Source: Actinomyces sp. oral taxon 170 str. F0386
GTDB taxonomy: Bacteria > Actinomycetota > Actinomycetes > Actinomycetales > Actinomycetaceae
Direction: 5' to 3'
DNA: 64,000 nucleotides
Assembly: GCF_000195595.1 (NCBI RefSeq)
Contig: NZ_GL882539.1
Span: 88,050-152,049, forward strand
How positions within the stretch are numbered: position 1 is the first letter of the stretch; each line of letters starts with the position of its first letter. The notes beneath the pieces were generated by a model that did no database searches, was not told the origin of the DNA, and saw only the letters and a program-made list of their open reading frames with translations. Shown in pieces: positions 45,796 to 54,856 of the stretch. Both the position numbers and the translations under genes were made by a program.

Positions 45796-47151
45796 ATGCC
45801 GCTAGCAGACGACCCACGCAACGAGCCCCTCCCCACCAGTCCGGACACCGACACCGAGGACGGCGGGCACCTCGCAGGCAGTGAGCCCGCCCCCCAGTTC
45901 TCACGCCTGACCGCGGCCGTGCGCTCCGCCGTCATGGCACCGTCCGTCACCATCCTCGGATGGCTGGCACTCATGGTTCCCGCCTACCTCTCCCTGGTGG
46001 ACGAGCATGATGAATGGGCCTTCAAGCTGGACTCCTTCGTCTACTACGAGGCGGTCCGTCAGTGGCTCGACGGCGGAGACCTCTACCACTGGTACGCCTG
46101 GCCTGCCAAGTCCCTGTGGCCCTTCACCTACACGCCTCTGGCGGCCTGGGTCATCACCCCTCTGACCTGGATGTCGTACCGGGCGGTCACCGTGCTCCTC
46201 GTGGTGGCCACCCCACTGTGTGCCGCCGTCACAGCGCACGCGGTCCTCAGGGGCCTGGGGGTCGGGCGCCGGCTGGCGCACGGGCTGGCCCCCTGGATCG
46301 CGCTGGTGGGGACGGTCGTCCTCGAGCCCTTTCCCAAGACCATGGAGTACGCGCAGGTCAACGCCATTCTCATGGCACTGGTCGCCGTCGACCTGCTGGC
46401 GGTTCCCGGCGGCTCACGGTGGCGCGGGGCACTGTCCGGCCTGGCCGCCGCGATCAAGCTGACGCCGGCGGTCGCGATTCTCGTGCTCCTGGCGCGCCGC
46501 GAGTGGCGGGCGGCCACCACGATGGCGGGCAGCGCCGTCGGGCTGACCGGCCTGGCCGCCCTGGCGGCTCCTGCCGAGACCTGGCAGTTCTTCACCTGGG
46601 CCATGTGGGACCCGGGGCGCGCCGGTTTCGCCGACTACTCGGGCAACCAGAACCTCAAGGGCGCCATCGCCCGGGCGCTGCCGGAGTCGTCCTGGAACCC
46701 GGTGTGGGCGGCCTGCTCACTGCTGACGGTGCTCGCCGCCTGGTTCCTGTGCCGCCGGCTGGACCGGTTGCGGGGCACCGGCGACACGGCCGACGACGCT
46801 GGCGAGGCCGGTCTGGTCCTGGCTCTCCAGGTCAGCGTCGTCATGGTGCTGGGCCTGCTCATCTCCCCCATCTCCTGGTCGCATCATTGGGTGTGGTGCC
46901 TGCCCGCGCTCATGTCGGTGGGGGCGGCCACCTGGCGCTGGCGCTCCATCGCGCTCGGGGTCGCCGGGGTCGCCGGAGTCCTCGTCTTCTTCCTGGCGAT
47001 GCAGTGGTGGTTCCCCGAGCAGAACCACGTCGAGCAGAACTGGCCCGCCTGGGCCAAGGTCGTCGGCTCGAGCTACACCTGGTGGGCCCTGGGCTGCGGA
47101 CTCGCCCTGTGGTGGGCCTCCGGCCGACGCCTGGCGGCCTTGCGCCGTTGA
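45796..47151 (+). CDS. GT87-type polyprenyl-phosphate-mannose mannosyltransferase-like protein
   Basis: This 451-residue integral membrane protein has about ten helices. Motif FTYTPLAAW (about 115-123) is the proline-rich loop of GT87/DUF2029 enzymes, preceded by the acidic loop KLDSFVYYEAVRQWLDGGDL with candidate catalytic Asp. Further conserved: GLAAAIKLTPAVAIL and SWSHHWVW. Homologues use polyprenyl-phosphate mannose in lipoglycan or glycan synthesis; the acceptor here is unknown. It is leaderless by its -10 position. Confidence 0.87.
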   Translation: MPLADDPRNEPLPTSPDTDTEDGGHLAGSEPAPQFSRLTAAVRSAVMAPSVTILGWLALMVPAYLSLVDEHDEWAFKLDSFVYYEAVRQWLDGGDLYHWYAWPAKSLWPFTYTPLAAWVITPLTWMSYRAVTVLLVVATPLCAAVTAHAVLRGLGVGRRLAHGLAPWIALVGTVVLEPFPKTMEYAQVNAILMALVAVDLLAVPGGSRWRGALSGLAAAIKLTPAVAILVLLARREWRAATTMAGSAVGLTGLAALAAPAETWQFFTWAMWDPGRAGFADYSGNQNLKGAIARALPESSWNPVWAACSLLTVLAAWFLCRRLDRLRGTGDTADDAGEAGLVLALQVSVVMVLGLLISPISWSHHWVWCLPALMSVGAATWRWRSIALGVAGVAGVLVFFLAMQWWFPEQNHVEQNWPAWAKVVGSSYTWWALGCGLALWWASGRRLAALRR

Positions 47152-47216
47152 GATCTCGCCACCAGCGCGCCCAGAACCTGCCCTCGCATCGCCCCCTCTC
47201 GATGAGGCCCGTCATC

Positions 47217-47222
47217 TAGGAT
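47217..47222 (+). promoter_or_regulatory. -10 element TAGGAT, leaderless start
   Basis: TAGGAT ends 6 bases before the ATG at 47229. Confidence 0.55.
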
Positions 47223-47228
47223 CGAGGG

Positions 47229-48500
47229 ATGCCCCTCTCCGACATCGCCCGCGCCGTCGAGGACCAGTTCCACCGCGACTCCGTCCCCGTCCTCAAGCGG
47301 CAGGGCTGGCGTCCCCGCGTCATTCCCTACGACGGCTACGGCACTAGTGCACCGGCAGAGTCGGGCCCGTCGGTCCCGCCGGGGCCGACGTCGGAGCAGC
47401 GCCGCCGCCCGGCCGAGCAGCGAACCAGGGCCGGCGGCCGCCTGAGTGCCACCCCTGCGTCCCGAACCGCCTCCTCCGACTCCCCTGAGTCCTCCCGGCC
47501 CACCTCCATGGCCCGGGTCCTGGCCCGCATGGTGATGCGTCCCCAGGACGCCCCGGCAGAGGGGCCGCTGTTCCGCTCCCTGCCGGCCTCCCTGCCCGTC
47601 AGCCCCGCTCAGGCCCGCGACTTCGCCCTGACCAGCCTGCTCGACGCCCAGCGCGGATGGCGTCTGTTCATCGAGGTGCCGGTGGCCTTTCTGCCGGTGA
47701 CCGTTCATGTGGGCCGGGCCAGCGTGCGCACCAGGGCCGACCGCAGCGGCTACATCGACGTCGTCGTGCGCGATCACGGGCTGGAACCGGGCTGGCACGA
47801 GGCCAGGATCGAGGCGATGGGGGCGCATGCCGTCGCCGCCAAGGTCCTCATCATCCCCGAGGGCCCGCGTCTGGGCATCATCTCCGACATCGACGACACG
47901 GCCATGATCACGCACGTGCCCCGCGTGCTCGTGGCGGCCTGGAACCAGCTCGTCAAGTACTCCTCGGCGCGAGAGCCCGTCCCCGGGATGGCCGAGCTCT
48001 ACTCGCGCATCCAGACCGCCCACCCGGGCACCCCGATGATGTACCTGTCCACCGGAGCGTGGAACGTGGTGCCCACCCTGCGCTCCTTCCTCTCCCGCCA
48101 CGGATTCCCCTCGGGACCGGCGCTCATGACCGACTGGGGGCCGACCAACACCGGCTGGTTCCGCTCGGGCATCGAGCACAAGCGCACCGAGCTGCGCCGC
48201 CTCATGATCGACCTGCCCCAGGTCACCTGGATCCTCTTCGGCGACGACGGCCAGCACGACCCGCACATCTACGGCGAGGCCGCCCGCCACCACGCCGACC
48301 GGATCGCCGCCGTCGCCATCCGCCGCCTGACCGCCACCCAGCAGGTGCTTGCCGGAGGGCTGACCGCGCACCCCATGGGGATCGGGCCCGAGGCCCGCAC
48401 CCTGGCCGAGGCGGACGTGCCCGTCGTCGTCGGCGCCGACGGCTACGAACTGGCCCGACTCCTGCCCCGCGAGCTGCTGGAGGCCTCGCCGCGCCGCTGA
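47229..48500 (+). CDS. App1-type (DUF2183) phosphatase-domain protein
   Basis: This 423-residue soluble protein has a polar, Ser/Pro-rich N-terminal region (about 40-100). The C-terminal App1 domain follows, with the haloacid-dehalogenase nucleophile motif IISDIDDTAM (about 217-226), YLSTGAWN (motif II Ser/Thr) and FGDDGQHDP (motif IV Asp pair). Yeast App1 is a phosphatidate phosphatase; the bacterial substrate is not established. All catalytic residues are present. It could act on membrane phospholipid. Confidence 0.88.
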   Translation: MPLSDIARAVEDQFHRDSVPVLKRQGWRPRVIPYDGYGTSAPAESGPSVPPGPTSEQRRRPAEQRTRAGGRLSATPASRTASSDSPESSRPTSMARVLARMVMRPQDAPAEGPLFRSLPASLPVSPAQARDFALTSLLDAQRGWRLFIEVPVAFLPVTVHVGRASVRTRADRSGYIDVVVRDHGLEPGWHEARIEAMGAHAVAAKVLIIPEGPRLGIISDIDDTAMITHVPRVLVAAWNQLVKYSSAREPVPGMAELYSRIQTAHPGTPMMYLSTGAWNVVPTLRSFLSRHGFPSGPALMTDWGPTNTGWFRSGIEHKRTELRRLMIDLPQVTWILFGDDGQHDPHIYGEAARHHADRIAAVAIRRLTATQQVLAGGLTAHPMGIGPEARTLAEADVPVVVGADGYELARLLPRELLEASPRR

Positions 48501-48812
48501 GAGCCTCGGACGGCCACCGAGAGGATCCTTCGCGCCCTCCGTGTCACCTGATACCCCACAATCCGCGACACCGCGCGGTCAGGGACGCATCCGAGGACAT
48601 GACGGCCTTGAGCAGAACCAGCGATGCGGCATGTCTCACGCCGCAGGTGCCGCCCCGGTCGATCCCCGGCAGCATGCGGCTCGCTCACCGCCTCCACTCC
48701 TTCACAGGGACACCACAGGTTCACCGTACGACGCCGACAGGTCCCGACAGTTACCTGGTCTCCACCTGGGGCACGCACCCCGTTCCCGTCCCCATCGATC
48801 AGGAGGCAGCAC
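48501..48812. other. 312-base gap without a convincing gene
   Basis: No open frame here has a start with a usable site. I see no strong hairpin with T-run and no clear -10 motif placed for a leaderless start. A Shine-Dalgarno AGGAGG at the right end (48801-48806) serves the gene at 48813. Confidence 0.5.
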
Positions 48813-49124
48813 ATGTCCCCCTTCTCCACGAACGTCACGAGCCTCTCCGAGGACTCCTCGACCACGTCCGCGACCGCCCCGACGACCCGCTCGACCGCCG
48901 CCTCGCTGCGCCGTCACGCGATCCTGGCCGACCTCAACGTCCTGCAGGTGGCGACCCTCATGGGCACCGGCCTGCTGGTGGCGCTCGGCGTGGTCCTGGG
49001 CGGGCGCTCCTACATCACCACCGTCTCGCCCGACGGCCTCGTCAGCTCCCAGCCCGGCGCCCACGTCACCGGCGGCGGGACCTCCGCCGAGGCCGCTGAC
49101 GGCTCCTCGCCGGCGGCCATGTGA
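48813..49124 (+). CDS. small single-TM membrane protein
   Basis: This 103-residue protein has a Ser/Thr-rich N-terminus (about 1-32), a basic stretch, one TM helix (about 46-66) and a Gly/Ser-rich outer tail. The frame is open from 48624, but AGGAGG six bases before ATG 48813 decides the start. Unknown function and no recognised domain. It is followed by another small membrane-linked gene on the same strand after 166 bases. Confidence 0.7.
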   Translation: MSPFSTNVTSLSEDSSTTSATAPTTRSTAASLRRHAILADLNVLQVATLMGTGLLVALGVVLGGRSYITTVSPDGLVSSQPGAHVTGGGTSAEAADGSSPAAM

Positions 49125-49290
49125 TGCCAGGGGCCCACGGGGCTCCACAGCGGGCCCTCGGTGACCCACCCGCGTGACGCTGTGGGCGATCAGGCCGCCG
49201 TCGGGCAGCCCTCACGGCGGCCGCGCCGGTTCGCGGCCGGTATGGTGATGACTCATCAACCAGTGCTTCCCTCAGGCTCAGGAGACAGAT

Positions 49291-49608
49291 ATGGCCGGCA
49301 AGATCCCCTTCATCCTCGGACTCGGCGCGGGATACGTGCTTGGGACCCGCGCGGGGCGTGCCCAGTACGAGCGCATCAAGACTGCCGCATCCCGGGTCGC
49401 TGAGCAGCCCTTCGTGCGCACCCGGGTCGACGCCGCCTCCAGCCATGTCAAGCAGGCCGTGCGCACCCAGGGCGAGGCCGTCACCGAGAAGGTCGCCGAC
49501 GCCGTCAAGGAGCGGCTCTTCGGGACGCCGTCGGCCAAGAGCAGCGGCCAGTCCCAGCCCGTCGACGCCGGCGAGGCCAGCGTGCGACCGGTCAGCGAGG
49601 CCGGCTGA
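49291..49608 (+). CDS. small YtxH-like membrane-associated protein
   Basis: This 105-residue protein opens with a glycine-rich hydrophobic helix (IPFILGLGAGYVLGTRAGR, about 5-23), followed by amphipathic helices (YERIKTAASRVAEQPFVRTR, VTEKVADAVKERLFG). This is the layout of YtxH-type envelope-stress proteins, whose function is poorly known. AGGAGA lies 5 bases before the ATG. The gene is convergent with the TRIC-type channel gene, 17 bases apart. Confidence 0.78.
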   Translation: MAGKIPFILGLGAGYVLGTRAGRAQYERIKTAASRVAEQPFVRTRVDAASSHVKQAVRTQGEAVTEKVADAVKERLFGTPSAKSSGQSQPVDAGEASVRPVSEAG

Positions 49609-49625
49609 GGCCGCTGACGCAGCGT

Positions 49626-50435
49626 CTAACCACGGTCGGACCGCTCCGACGGCGTGCCCCCGTCTGGTCCCCGCCCGCCGCGGCCGCGCCAGGCGGGGGT
49701 CTTGAGCGGCCCCATCATGAGAGCCCGGCGCCAGCCGACCAGAGCTCCTGAGCCGCTGCGCCGCCCGGCCCGGCGCCTCTCCCGGTCGGCGATGACCGGC
49801 AGCTGCCAGGACCGGCAGTAGGCCAGCACGCACAGGCCCGCCCCGACGGCGGTGGACACGAGCATGGCGTGTGCGTCGGCCACCCCCGCCTTGACGGCCA
49901 GGACCTGGGTGCCGGCAGCAATGAGCGCCGGGATCGCGTAGAGCTTGTTGCCCCCGAAGACGGCCGGGGTCTCCCCCACCGCGACGTCGCGGATCATGGA
50001 GCCGCCGATCGCGGTGAGGCAGCCCAGCAGGAGTGCCGGCATGACGCCGAGCCCGTGGGTGAGGGCCTTCGACGCACCGGTGGCGGCCCAGCAGCCCAGG
50101 ATGACGGCGTCGGCCACGACCAGCAGGCGCCGGGTGGGACGCGAGGTCAGCGGCACGAACCAGGCCACGGTGGCACCCAGGCAGGCGGTGTAGAGGTAGT
50201 AGGGGTCGGTCAGGGCGAAGGGTGGTCCGGCCTGGATCATGACGTCGCGCAGGATGCCGCCGGCGGTGGCCGTGAGCATGGCCAGGACGACGAAGCCCAC
50301 CAGGTCGAAGTTCTTGCGCCGGGCGATGAGGCCCCCCAAGATGCCGTTGAGCAGGACGCCGCACAGATCCAGCACCCGGAAGGTGTCTGTGAGGGACGCC
50401 GGCATGTGAAGCGCGAGGGATGAGCCGTCCAGCAC
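49626..50435 (-). CDS. TRIC-type (UPF0126) seven-helix membrane channel protein
   Basis: This 269-residue integral membrane protein has two copies of the UPF0126 unit, each ending in a conserved glycine motif: LTATAGGILRDVMIQAGPPF and LTAIGGSMIRDVAVGETPAV (KEV-type loop). Homologues are trimeric intracellular/cell-membrane cation channels. The C-terminal 50 residues are a basic, Arg/Gly-rich tail. The start is uncertain: GTG 50435 is given; ATG 50405 is closer to the usual family start. No clear Shine-Dalgarno supports either. Confidence 0.85.
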   Translation of the reverse strand: MLDGSSLALHMPASLTDTFRVLDLCGVLLNGILGGLIARRKNFDLVGFVVLAMLTATAGGILRDVMIQAGPPFALTDPYYLYTACLGATVAWFVPLTSRPTRRLLVVADAVILGCWAATGASKALTHGLGVMPALLLGCLTAIGGSMIRDVAVGETPAVFGGNKLYAIPALIAAGTQVLAVKAGVADAHAMLVSTAVGAGLCVLAYCRSWQLPVIADRERRRAGRRSGSGALVGWRRALMMGPLKTPAWRGRGGRGPDGGTPSERSDRG

Positions 50436-50620
50436 CCCGATCCACCGCCTTTCACTCCTGAGGTGGTTGCGCCCCGGCGTCGACCCCGGTGTCGGCCCAG
50501 CAGCCGCCGTTACCGGCCACCCTAGCCCACGCCCGGCTCGCCGGCCGGACAACCCCGCCCTGTGGCTCGCGCATTGCGGCGATGCGAAACCTCAGGTGGT
50601 CAAGGCGCACCGGCCCACGC

Positions 50621-50626
50621 GATGAT
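50621..50626 (+). promoter_or_regulatory. -10 like GATGAT before the CDF gene
   Basis: GATGAT ends 6 bases before the GTG at 50633. It deviates from TAnnnT at the first position. Confidence 0.35.
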
Positions 50627-50632
50627 CGGGCC

Positions 50633-51547
50633 GTGTCCTCACGATACGCACCCCCCAAGGACCTGAGCGGCTACGCCTGGCTCTCCATCGGCGCCGCCCT
50701 GGGCACGATCACGCTCAAAGGGGCCGCGGCCTGGCTGACCGGATCGGTGGGTCTGCTCTCCGACGCCGCCGAGTCGGTGGTCAACCTCGTCGCCGCCGTC
50801 GTGGCGCTCATCGTCCTGAAGATCGCGGCCAGGCCGGCCGACGCCGACCACCAGTTCGGCCACTCCAAGGCCGAGTACTTCTCCGCCGTCGTCGAGGGCG
50901 TCATGATCTTCGTGGCGGCCGCCTTCATCATCATCTCCGCCATCGGGCGCCTCATCGACCCGCAGATGCCCGAGCAGCTGGGGGCGGGCCTGGCGGTCTC
51001 GGTCATCGCCTCGCTGCTCAACGGCGCGGTGGCGTGGGTGCTCTACCGGGCCGGGTGCCGCGAGCGCTCCATGACCCTGGTGGCCGACGCCAAGCACCTG
51101 GCCACCGACATCATCACCTCCGCCGCGGTGCTGGTCGGGGTGGCGCTGGTGGCGGTCTTCGACTCCGCCGTGCTCGACGCCATCGTCGCCCTGGGGGCCG
51201 GGCTCAACATCATGTGGACCGGCTTCACACTCATCCGCGACTCGGTGGGCGGGCTCATGGACATGGCCCCCTCCACCGAGGTGCTCCAGAGCGTCGAGGA
51301 GGTTCTGACGCGCCACCGCAAAGTGGGCATGATCGACTTTCACGCGGTGCGGGTGCGCGAGGCGGGCAACCGACGGTTCATGGAGCTGCACGTGCTGGTT
51401 CCCGCGGCCTGGAGCGTCAAGAAGGGGCACGACTTCACCGAGCAGGTCATTGACGAGCTGGTCGACGCCGACGCCAGTCTGCGCATCTCGGCCCACCTGG
51501 AGCCGATCGAGGACCCCAAGTCCTACGACGATCTCGAGGACATCTGA
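50633..51547 (+). CDS. cation diffusion facilitator metal exporter
   Basis: This 304-residue metal/H+ antiporter has six TM helices and a C-terminal cytoplasmic domain. Metal-binding signatures are LLSDAAESVVNLVAAVVAL (helix 2), HQFGHSKAEYFSA (loop) and ADAKHLATDIITS (helix 5, with the H-x3-D pair). Substrate is probably Zn2+, Fe2+ or Mn2+ but not assignable. The frame is open from 50489; GTG 50633 fits the family start. It is next to CutC on the same strand, suggesting a metal-handling pair. Confidence 0.92.
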   Translation: MSSRYAPPKDLSGYAWLSIGAALGTITLKGAAAWLTGSVGLLSDAAESVVNLVAAVVALIVLKIAARPADADHQFGHSKAEYFSAVVEGVMIFVAAAFIIISAIGRLIDPQMPEQLGAGLAVSVIASLLNGAVAWVLYRAGCRERSMTLVADAKHLATDIITSAAVLVGVALVAVFDSAVLDAIVALGAGLNIMWTGFTLIRDSVGGLMDMAPSTEVLQSVEEVLTRHRKVGMIDFHAVRVREAGNRRFMELHVLVPAAWSVKKGHDFTEQVIDELVDADASLRISAHLEPIEDPKSYDDLEDI

Positions 51548-51581
51548 CGTCTACTCGGTTTTCATCATCGTCCGGACATGC

Positions 51582-51587
51582 CAGACT
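51582..51587 (+). promoter_or_regulatory. -10 like CAGACT before cutC
   Basis: CAGACT ends 7 bases before the ATG at 51595, identical in hexamer and spacing to the one at 30753. Confidence 0.4.
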
Positions 51588-51594
51588 CAGCCCC

Positions 51595-52515
51595 ATGAAC
51601 GCAATGAGGCTCACCGGCTCAGCACCGTCGCTGCGCCAGCACGAAATCACCGCCCCAACCCCCAGTTGGCGCCGACCGGACCACGTCGTCCTGGAGACCT
51701 GCGTCGAGGACGTTGAGGGTGTGAGGATCTCCGCCCGCGCCGGGGCCGACCGGGCCGAGCTGGGCGATAATCTCACCGCCGCCGGTACCACTCCCTCGAT
51801 CGGGACCATCGAGGCCGCGATCTTCGCCGCCGCCGAGCAGGTGGAGCAGCGCCGCGCCCAGGCCGGCGCCCACTGGGCGGACAAGCCCGAGGCCGCCGCC
51901 CCCTTCGGTCTGCGAGTCCTCATCCGTCCCCGAGGCGGCTCCTTCGTCTACGACGCCGATGAGGGACGGGCCATGATCGCCGACGTGCGACGCATCGCCT
52001 CCCTGGCCCTGGAGATGGCCGAGTTCACCCGCCCCCAGGCCACCGGAGGAGGGCGAGGGGAGCTGCCGCCCGCGGTGGACCTGGGCTTCGTCGTCGGCGC
52101 CCTGACCGAGGACGGAGTGATCGACCGCGGCCTGGTGCGCCTGCTGGTCGACATGGCCAACGGCGCCCCAGTCACCTTCCACCGGGCCTTTGACCACTGC
52201 CGTGACACGGTCGAGGCCTACGGGGACCTGGAGGGGCTCGGCGTTCGCTATGTCCTGACCAGCGGCGCGGCCCAGACGGCGGCCGACGGCGCCTCGGTGA
52301 TCGCCGGGCTGGTGGCCAGCGGCGGACCGATCGTCGTCGCAGCCGGGGCCGTGCGCCCTGACGGCCTGGTCGACCTGGTGGAGTCCACGGGTGTGCGCGA
52401 GGTCCACATGCGCTGCCCGCGCGAGGGCATGACCCCCGACGAGCCCCAACGCACCGACGAGGCCCTGGTGCGCCGCGCCGTCGAGACGGTCCGTGCGGTG
52501 CCGCTTCCCGAGTAG
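51595..52515 (+). CDS. cutC: CutC-family protein
   Basis: This 306-residue protein folds as a TIM barrel in known members. Signatures: VLETCVEDVEGVRISARAGA (about 31-50), a LTAAGTTPS turn, VLIRPRGGSFVYDADEG (about 107-124), VDLGFVVGALTEDG and VTFHRAFDHC. CutC was described as copper homeostasis factor; later work doubts a direct role. An extra 30-residue N-terminus precedes the family domain. It is placed 47 bases after the CDF exporter gene. Confidence 0.9.
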   Translation: MNAMRLTGSAPSLRQHEITAPTPSWRRPDHVVLETCVEDVEGVRISARAGADRAELGDNLTAAGTTPSIGTIEAAIFAAAEQVEQRRAQAGAHWADKPEAAAPFGLRVLIRPRGGSFVYDADEGRAMIADVRRIASLALEMAEFTRPQATGGGRGELPPAVDLGFVVGALTEDGVIDRGLVRLLVDMANGAPVTFHRAFDHCRDTVEAYGDLEGLGVRYVLTSGAAQTAADGASVIAGLVASGGPIVVAAGAVRPDGLVDLVESTGVREVHMRCPREGMTPDEPQRTDEALVRRAVETVRAVPLPE

Positions 52516-52822
52516 CCCATCCGCAGCAGCCGGCCTCTCCCCTCCTGCGACCTTGACGTCGGGTGCCGTCCCGGACGATCCGGGGCGGCGTCCGTCGTCA
52601 TAGCGCACCCTCCTCTCACCCCCGAGCCTCTCACCGCACCCGTCCCCCTCCCGATCTATCACGCCCACACCCCACCTCCGAGAAATCCTCACGGTTCGTA
52701 GATATCCACAGCCCGCAGTGCGACCTGCGGCTTCGGCGCTTCCGTCACGCTGGAAGCGCAATCGGGACAACTACCCCGACAATCCCCATGACCGCCCCTA
52801 TTTTCTGTCTTAGGTTGACCCC
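52516..52822. other. 307-base gap before the alpha/beta-hydrolase gene
   Basis: I see no gene. The AT-rich right end (52740-52822) carries the leaderless -10 element TAGGTT at 52811-52816. An earlier stretch (52668-52700) is Cys/Ser-codon-like but has no usable start. Confidence 0.5.
52811..52816 (+). promoter_or_regulatory. -10 element TAGGTT, leaderless start
   Basis: TAGGTT ends 6 bases before the ATG at 52823. Confidence 0.55.
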
Positions 52823-53644
52823 ATGAGCGACGTCCGTATCGATACCCCTCGCGGGATCACCCTGGCTGGCACCCTGAGCCTGCCCGCCGGGGCCGCTCCG
52901 ATCGATCTGGAGGTTTCCACGACGCCAGACGACTCCCAGCCCCGGCAGCCGCGGGCCGAGGGCGTGGTCCTGCTGGCGCACGACTTCCTCACCGACCGCC
53001 ACGGCCAGAACGGCCGCCTGGACCGGATCGGCGCCCGCTACCGCGAGGCGGGCCTGGCCACGCTCAGCCTGGACTTCTCCGGTCTGGGCGAGTCCGACGA
53101 CGACGTCATCACCCTGGCGGGCGAGGCCGAGGACCTGCGGGCGGCCTCCAGCTGGCTCGCGGGACTGGGCTTCACCCGTCAGATGATCCACGCCAACGGC
53201 TTCGGGGCAACGGCCGCGCTCCTGGCCCGCCCCGAGCAGGTGCGCACGGCCGTGCTCGTGGGTGCCATCGTGGGCCCGCAGTCGATCCTGTGGGAGGAGA
53301 TCTTCTCCTCCGAGCAGCTCGACGAGCTCGCCCAGCACGGGCTGACGCGCCTGGTGGACGACAATCCCAACTCGCGTGAGTGGAACGTCCTGTCCAAGGA
53401 GACGCTGGCGGACTTCTCCATGCAGGATCCGGAGCGCACCCTGGCGGACCTGCCCTGGCCGGTGCTCATGGTGCACGGGGTGCTGTCCAACGAGCTACCC
53501 GATACCGCCGAGGCGACGGCCGAGGGCTTCCCGCTGCTGCCCGACTCCAGCCAGATGGTTCACGTCCACGCCGAGTCCCTGGACCAGGCCCAGGAGGAGG
53601 TCGCCCGTCTGAGCCTGGAGTGGGCCCGCCGCCGACTGCGCTGA
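52823..53644 (+). CDS. alpha/beta-hydrolase-fold protein lacking the nucleophile serine
   Basis: This 273-residue cytosolic protein follows the alpha/beta-hydrolase plan of the OsmC-linked/BAAT-like type: VVLLAHDFLTDRHGQNGR (oxyanion region), LDFSGLGESDDD, VLMVHGVLSNELPD near the acid position, and HVHAESL near the His. The nucleophile elbow reads ANGFGA where active members have GHSFGG or similar, so the Ser is replaced by Gly. It is therefore probably not a Ser hydrolase; it may be a binding or regulatory homologue. Function is unknown. The -10 element is at 6 bases, with no Shine-Dalgarno. Confidence 0.82.
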   Translation: MSDVRIDTPRGITLAGTLSLPAGAAPIDLEVSTTPDDSQPRQPRAEGVVLLAHDFLTDRHGQNGRLDRIGARYREAGLATLSLDFSGLGESDDDVITLAGEAEDLRAASSWLAGLGFTRQMIHANGFGATAALLARPEQVRTAVLVGAIVGPQSILWEEIFSSEQLDELAQHGLTRLVDDNPNSREWNVLSKETLADFSMQDPERTLADLPWPVLMVHGVLSNELPDTAEATAEGFPLLPDSSQMVHVHAESLDQAQEEVARLSLEWARRRLR

Positions 53645-53646
53645 GG

Positions 53647-54741
53647 TCAATGACCGGTGGGCTGCTGCGATTGGTCGGATAGCTGGACGACGACGGCCCT
53701 GTGGTCAGTACCGGGAATGGTGACGACCCTCCCCTCCTTTCCTTCCCAGACCGCGCCGTCGACCAGGACGTGGTCGATGGTGGCGCCGAGCAGAGTCGTG
53801 CCCGTGCTGCTGGGCCAGGTGGCCAAGCCGCCGATGCCCGCTTGCTCCCCCGCACTGGTGCAGCCGCCCAGGTTCCGCAGCGGGGCATGATCGCGGGTGG
53901 CGTTGAGGTCCCCGGCAACGATCAGCCCGGCGGGCGGCCGGCGGCACAGGGATGCGACGTCGGCCACCGAGCTCCTCCACCACGTCATCGCCCCCGGAAG
54001 CGGCGGGTAGGTGTGAGCACCGACGATGACGGGACCGTCGCCGCTCTCCGGCTCCAGCCTGACCGTACCGAAACCGGCCCCGGCAGATTCCTCCACCTGC
54101 CTGTAGCCGCCCAGTCGGGAGGCGACGAGGACGGTCGTGGAGTACGCCGGGTCGGAGTTCTGGTCGATCCCCTGCTCAGCCAGGTCGGAGGGCATGCCGG
54201 TGTCGGAGAAGACGGCGAAGCCAGGGGGCTGCGCGCCGCTCCCCTTCTTCTCGGTCAGGGCCTCGGCCAGCCGCCGTCCGTAGCGCTGAGTGGTCTCCGG
54301 CAGCACGAGGACGTCGGCCCCCACCGCATCCGCTAGCCCTGCAACCGCCTCGACGTCGGCGCCCTCCCGCTCAGTGTTGAGGCTCAAGACGCTCACGGCG
54401 CCGGCGTCGACGGGTCGCTGTCGAAGCCCCCTGGCCACCAGAACGCCGCCATGAGCCCCCGCCACCAGCAGAAGAACCAGACCCACCACTGCGGTACGCA
54501 GACCCGTCCGGCAGGTTCCCGGCCCAATTCGAGACAACTGCCCACGCCGCCGACGACGCCACAGGATCACGACAGTGAGGAGCAGAAGGCCCAGGAACGC
54601 CGCGCCGACCGCCAGCAGCGAGCGCAACGCAATGAGCTGGGCACAGGGGAAGACCGTCGTCGGAGGCAGAACGCTCACCAGCGCCAGGGCGACGACGGCC
54701 GCGACGGGACCCCACCGAAGAAGCTGTTGACGTCGACTCAT
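53647..54741 (-). CDS. membrane-anchored EEP-superfamily phosphodiesterase/endonuclease-like protein
   Basis: This 364-residue protein has three N-terminal TM helices (about 10-26, 35-62, 80-104), followed outside the membrane by an endonuclease/exonuclease/phosphatase domain. Catalytic motifs visible: SLNTEREG, VLVLPETT (metal Glu), VIVGAHTYPP, VAGDLNATRDH (Asp/Asn), DHVLVDG and TDHRAVVVQL (catalytic His). All key residues are present, so it is an outward-facing hydrolase; substrate unknown. ATG 54741 is preferred; the frame is open to 54846. Confidence 0.85.
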   Translation of the reverse strand: MSRRQQLLRWGPVAAVVALALVSVLPPTTVFPCAQLIALRSLLAVGAAFLGLLLLTVVILWRRRRRGQLSRIGPGTCRTGLRTAVVGLVLLLVAGAHGGVLVARGLRQRPVDAGAVSVLSLNTEREGADVEAVAGLADAVGADVLVLPETTQRYGRRLAEALTEKKGSGAQPPGFAVFSDTGMPSDLAEQGIDQNSDPAYSTTVLVASRLGGYRQVEESAGAGFGTVRLEPESGDGPVIVGAHTYPPLPGAMTWWRSSVADVASLCRRPPAGLIVAGDLNATRDHAPLRNLGGCTSAGEQAGIGGLATWPSSTGTTLLGATIDHVLVDGAVWEGKEGRVVTIPGTDHRAVVVQLSDQSQQPTGH

Positions 54742-54856
54742 GTCCGCACTCAACCAGACCCCGGTGACCTCCTGCCAGTTTCCGTAACCGAGGAGCTCAG
54801 CACGGCCGGCGTCCCGGACAAGCGAACTCGCATCCATGGGGGACAATGGGCCACCT

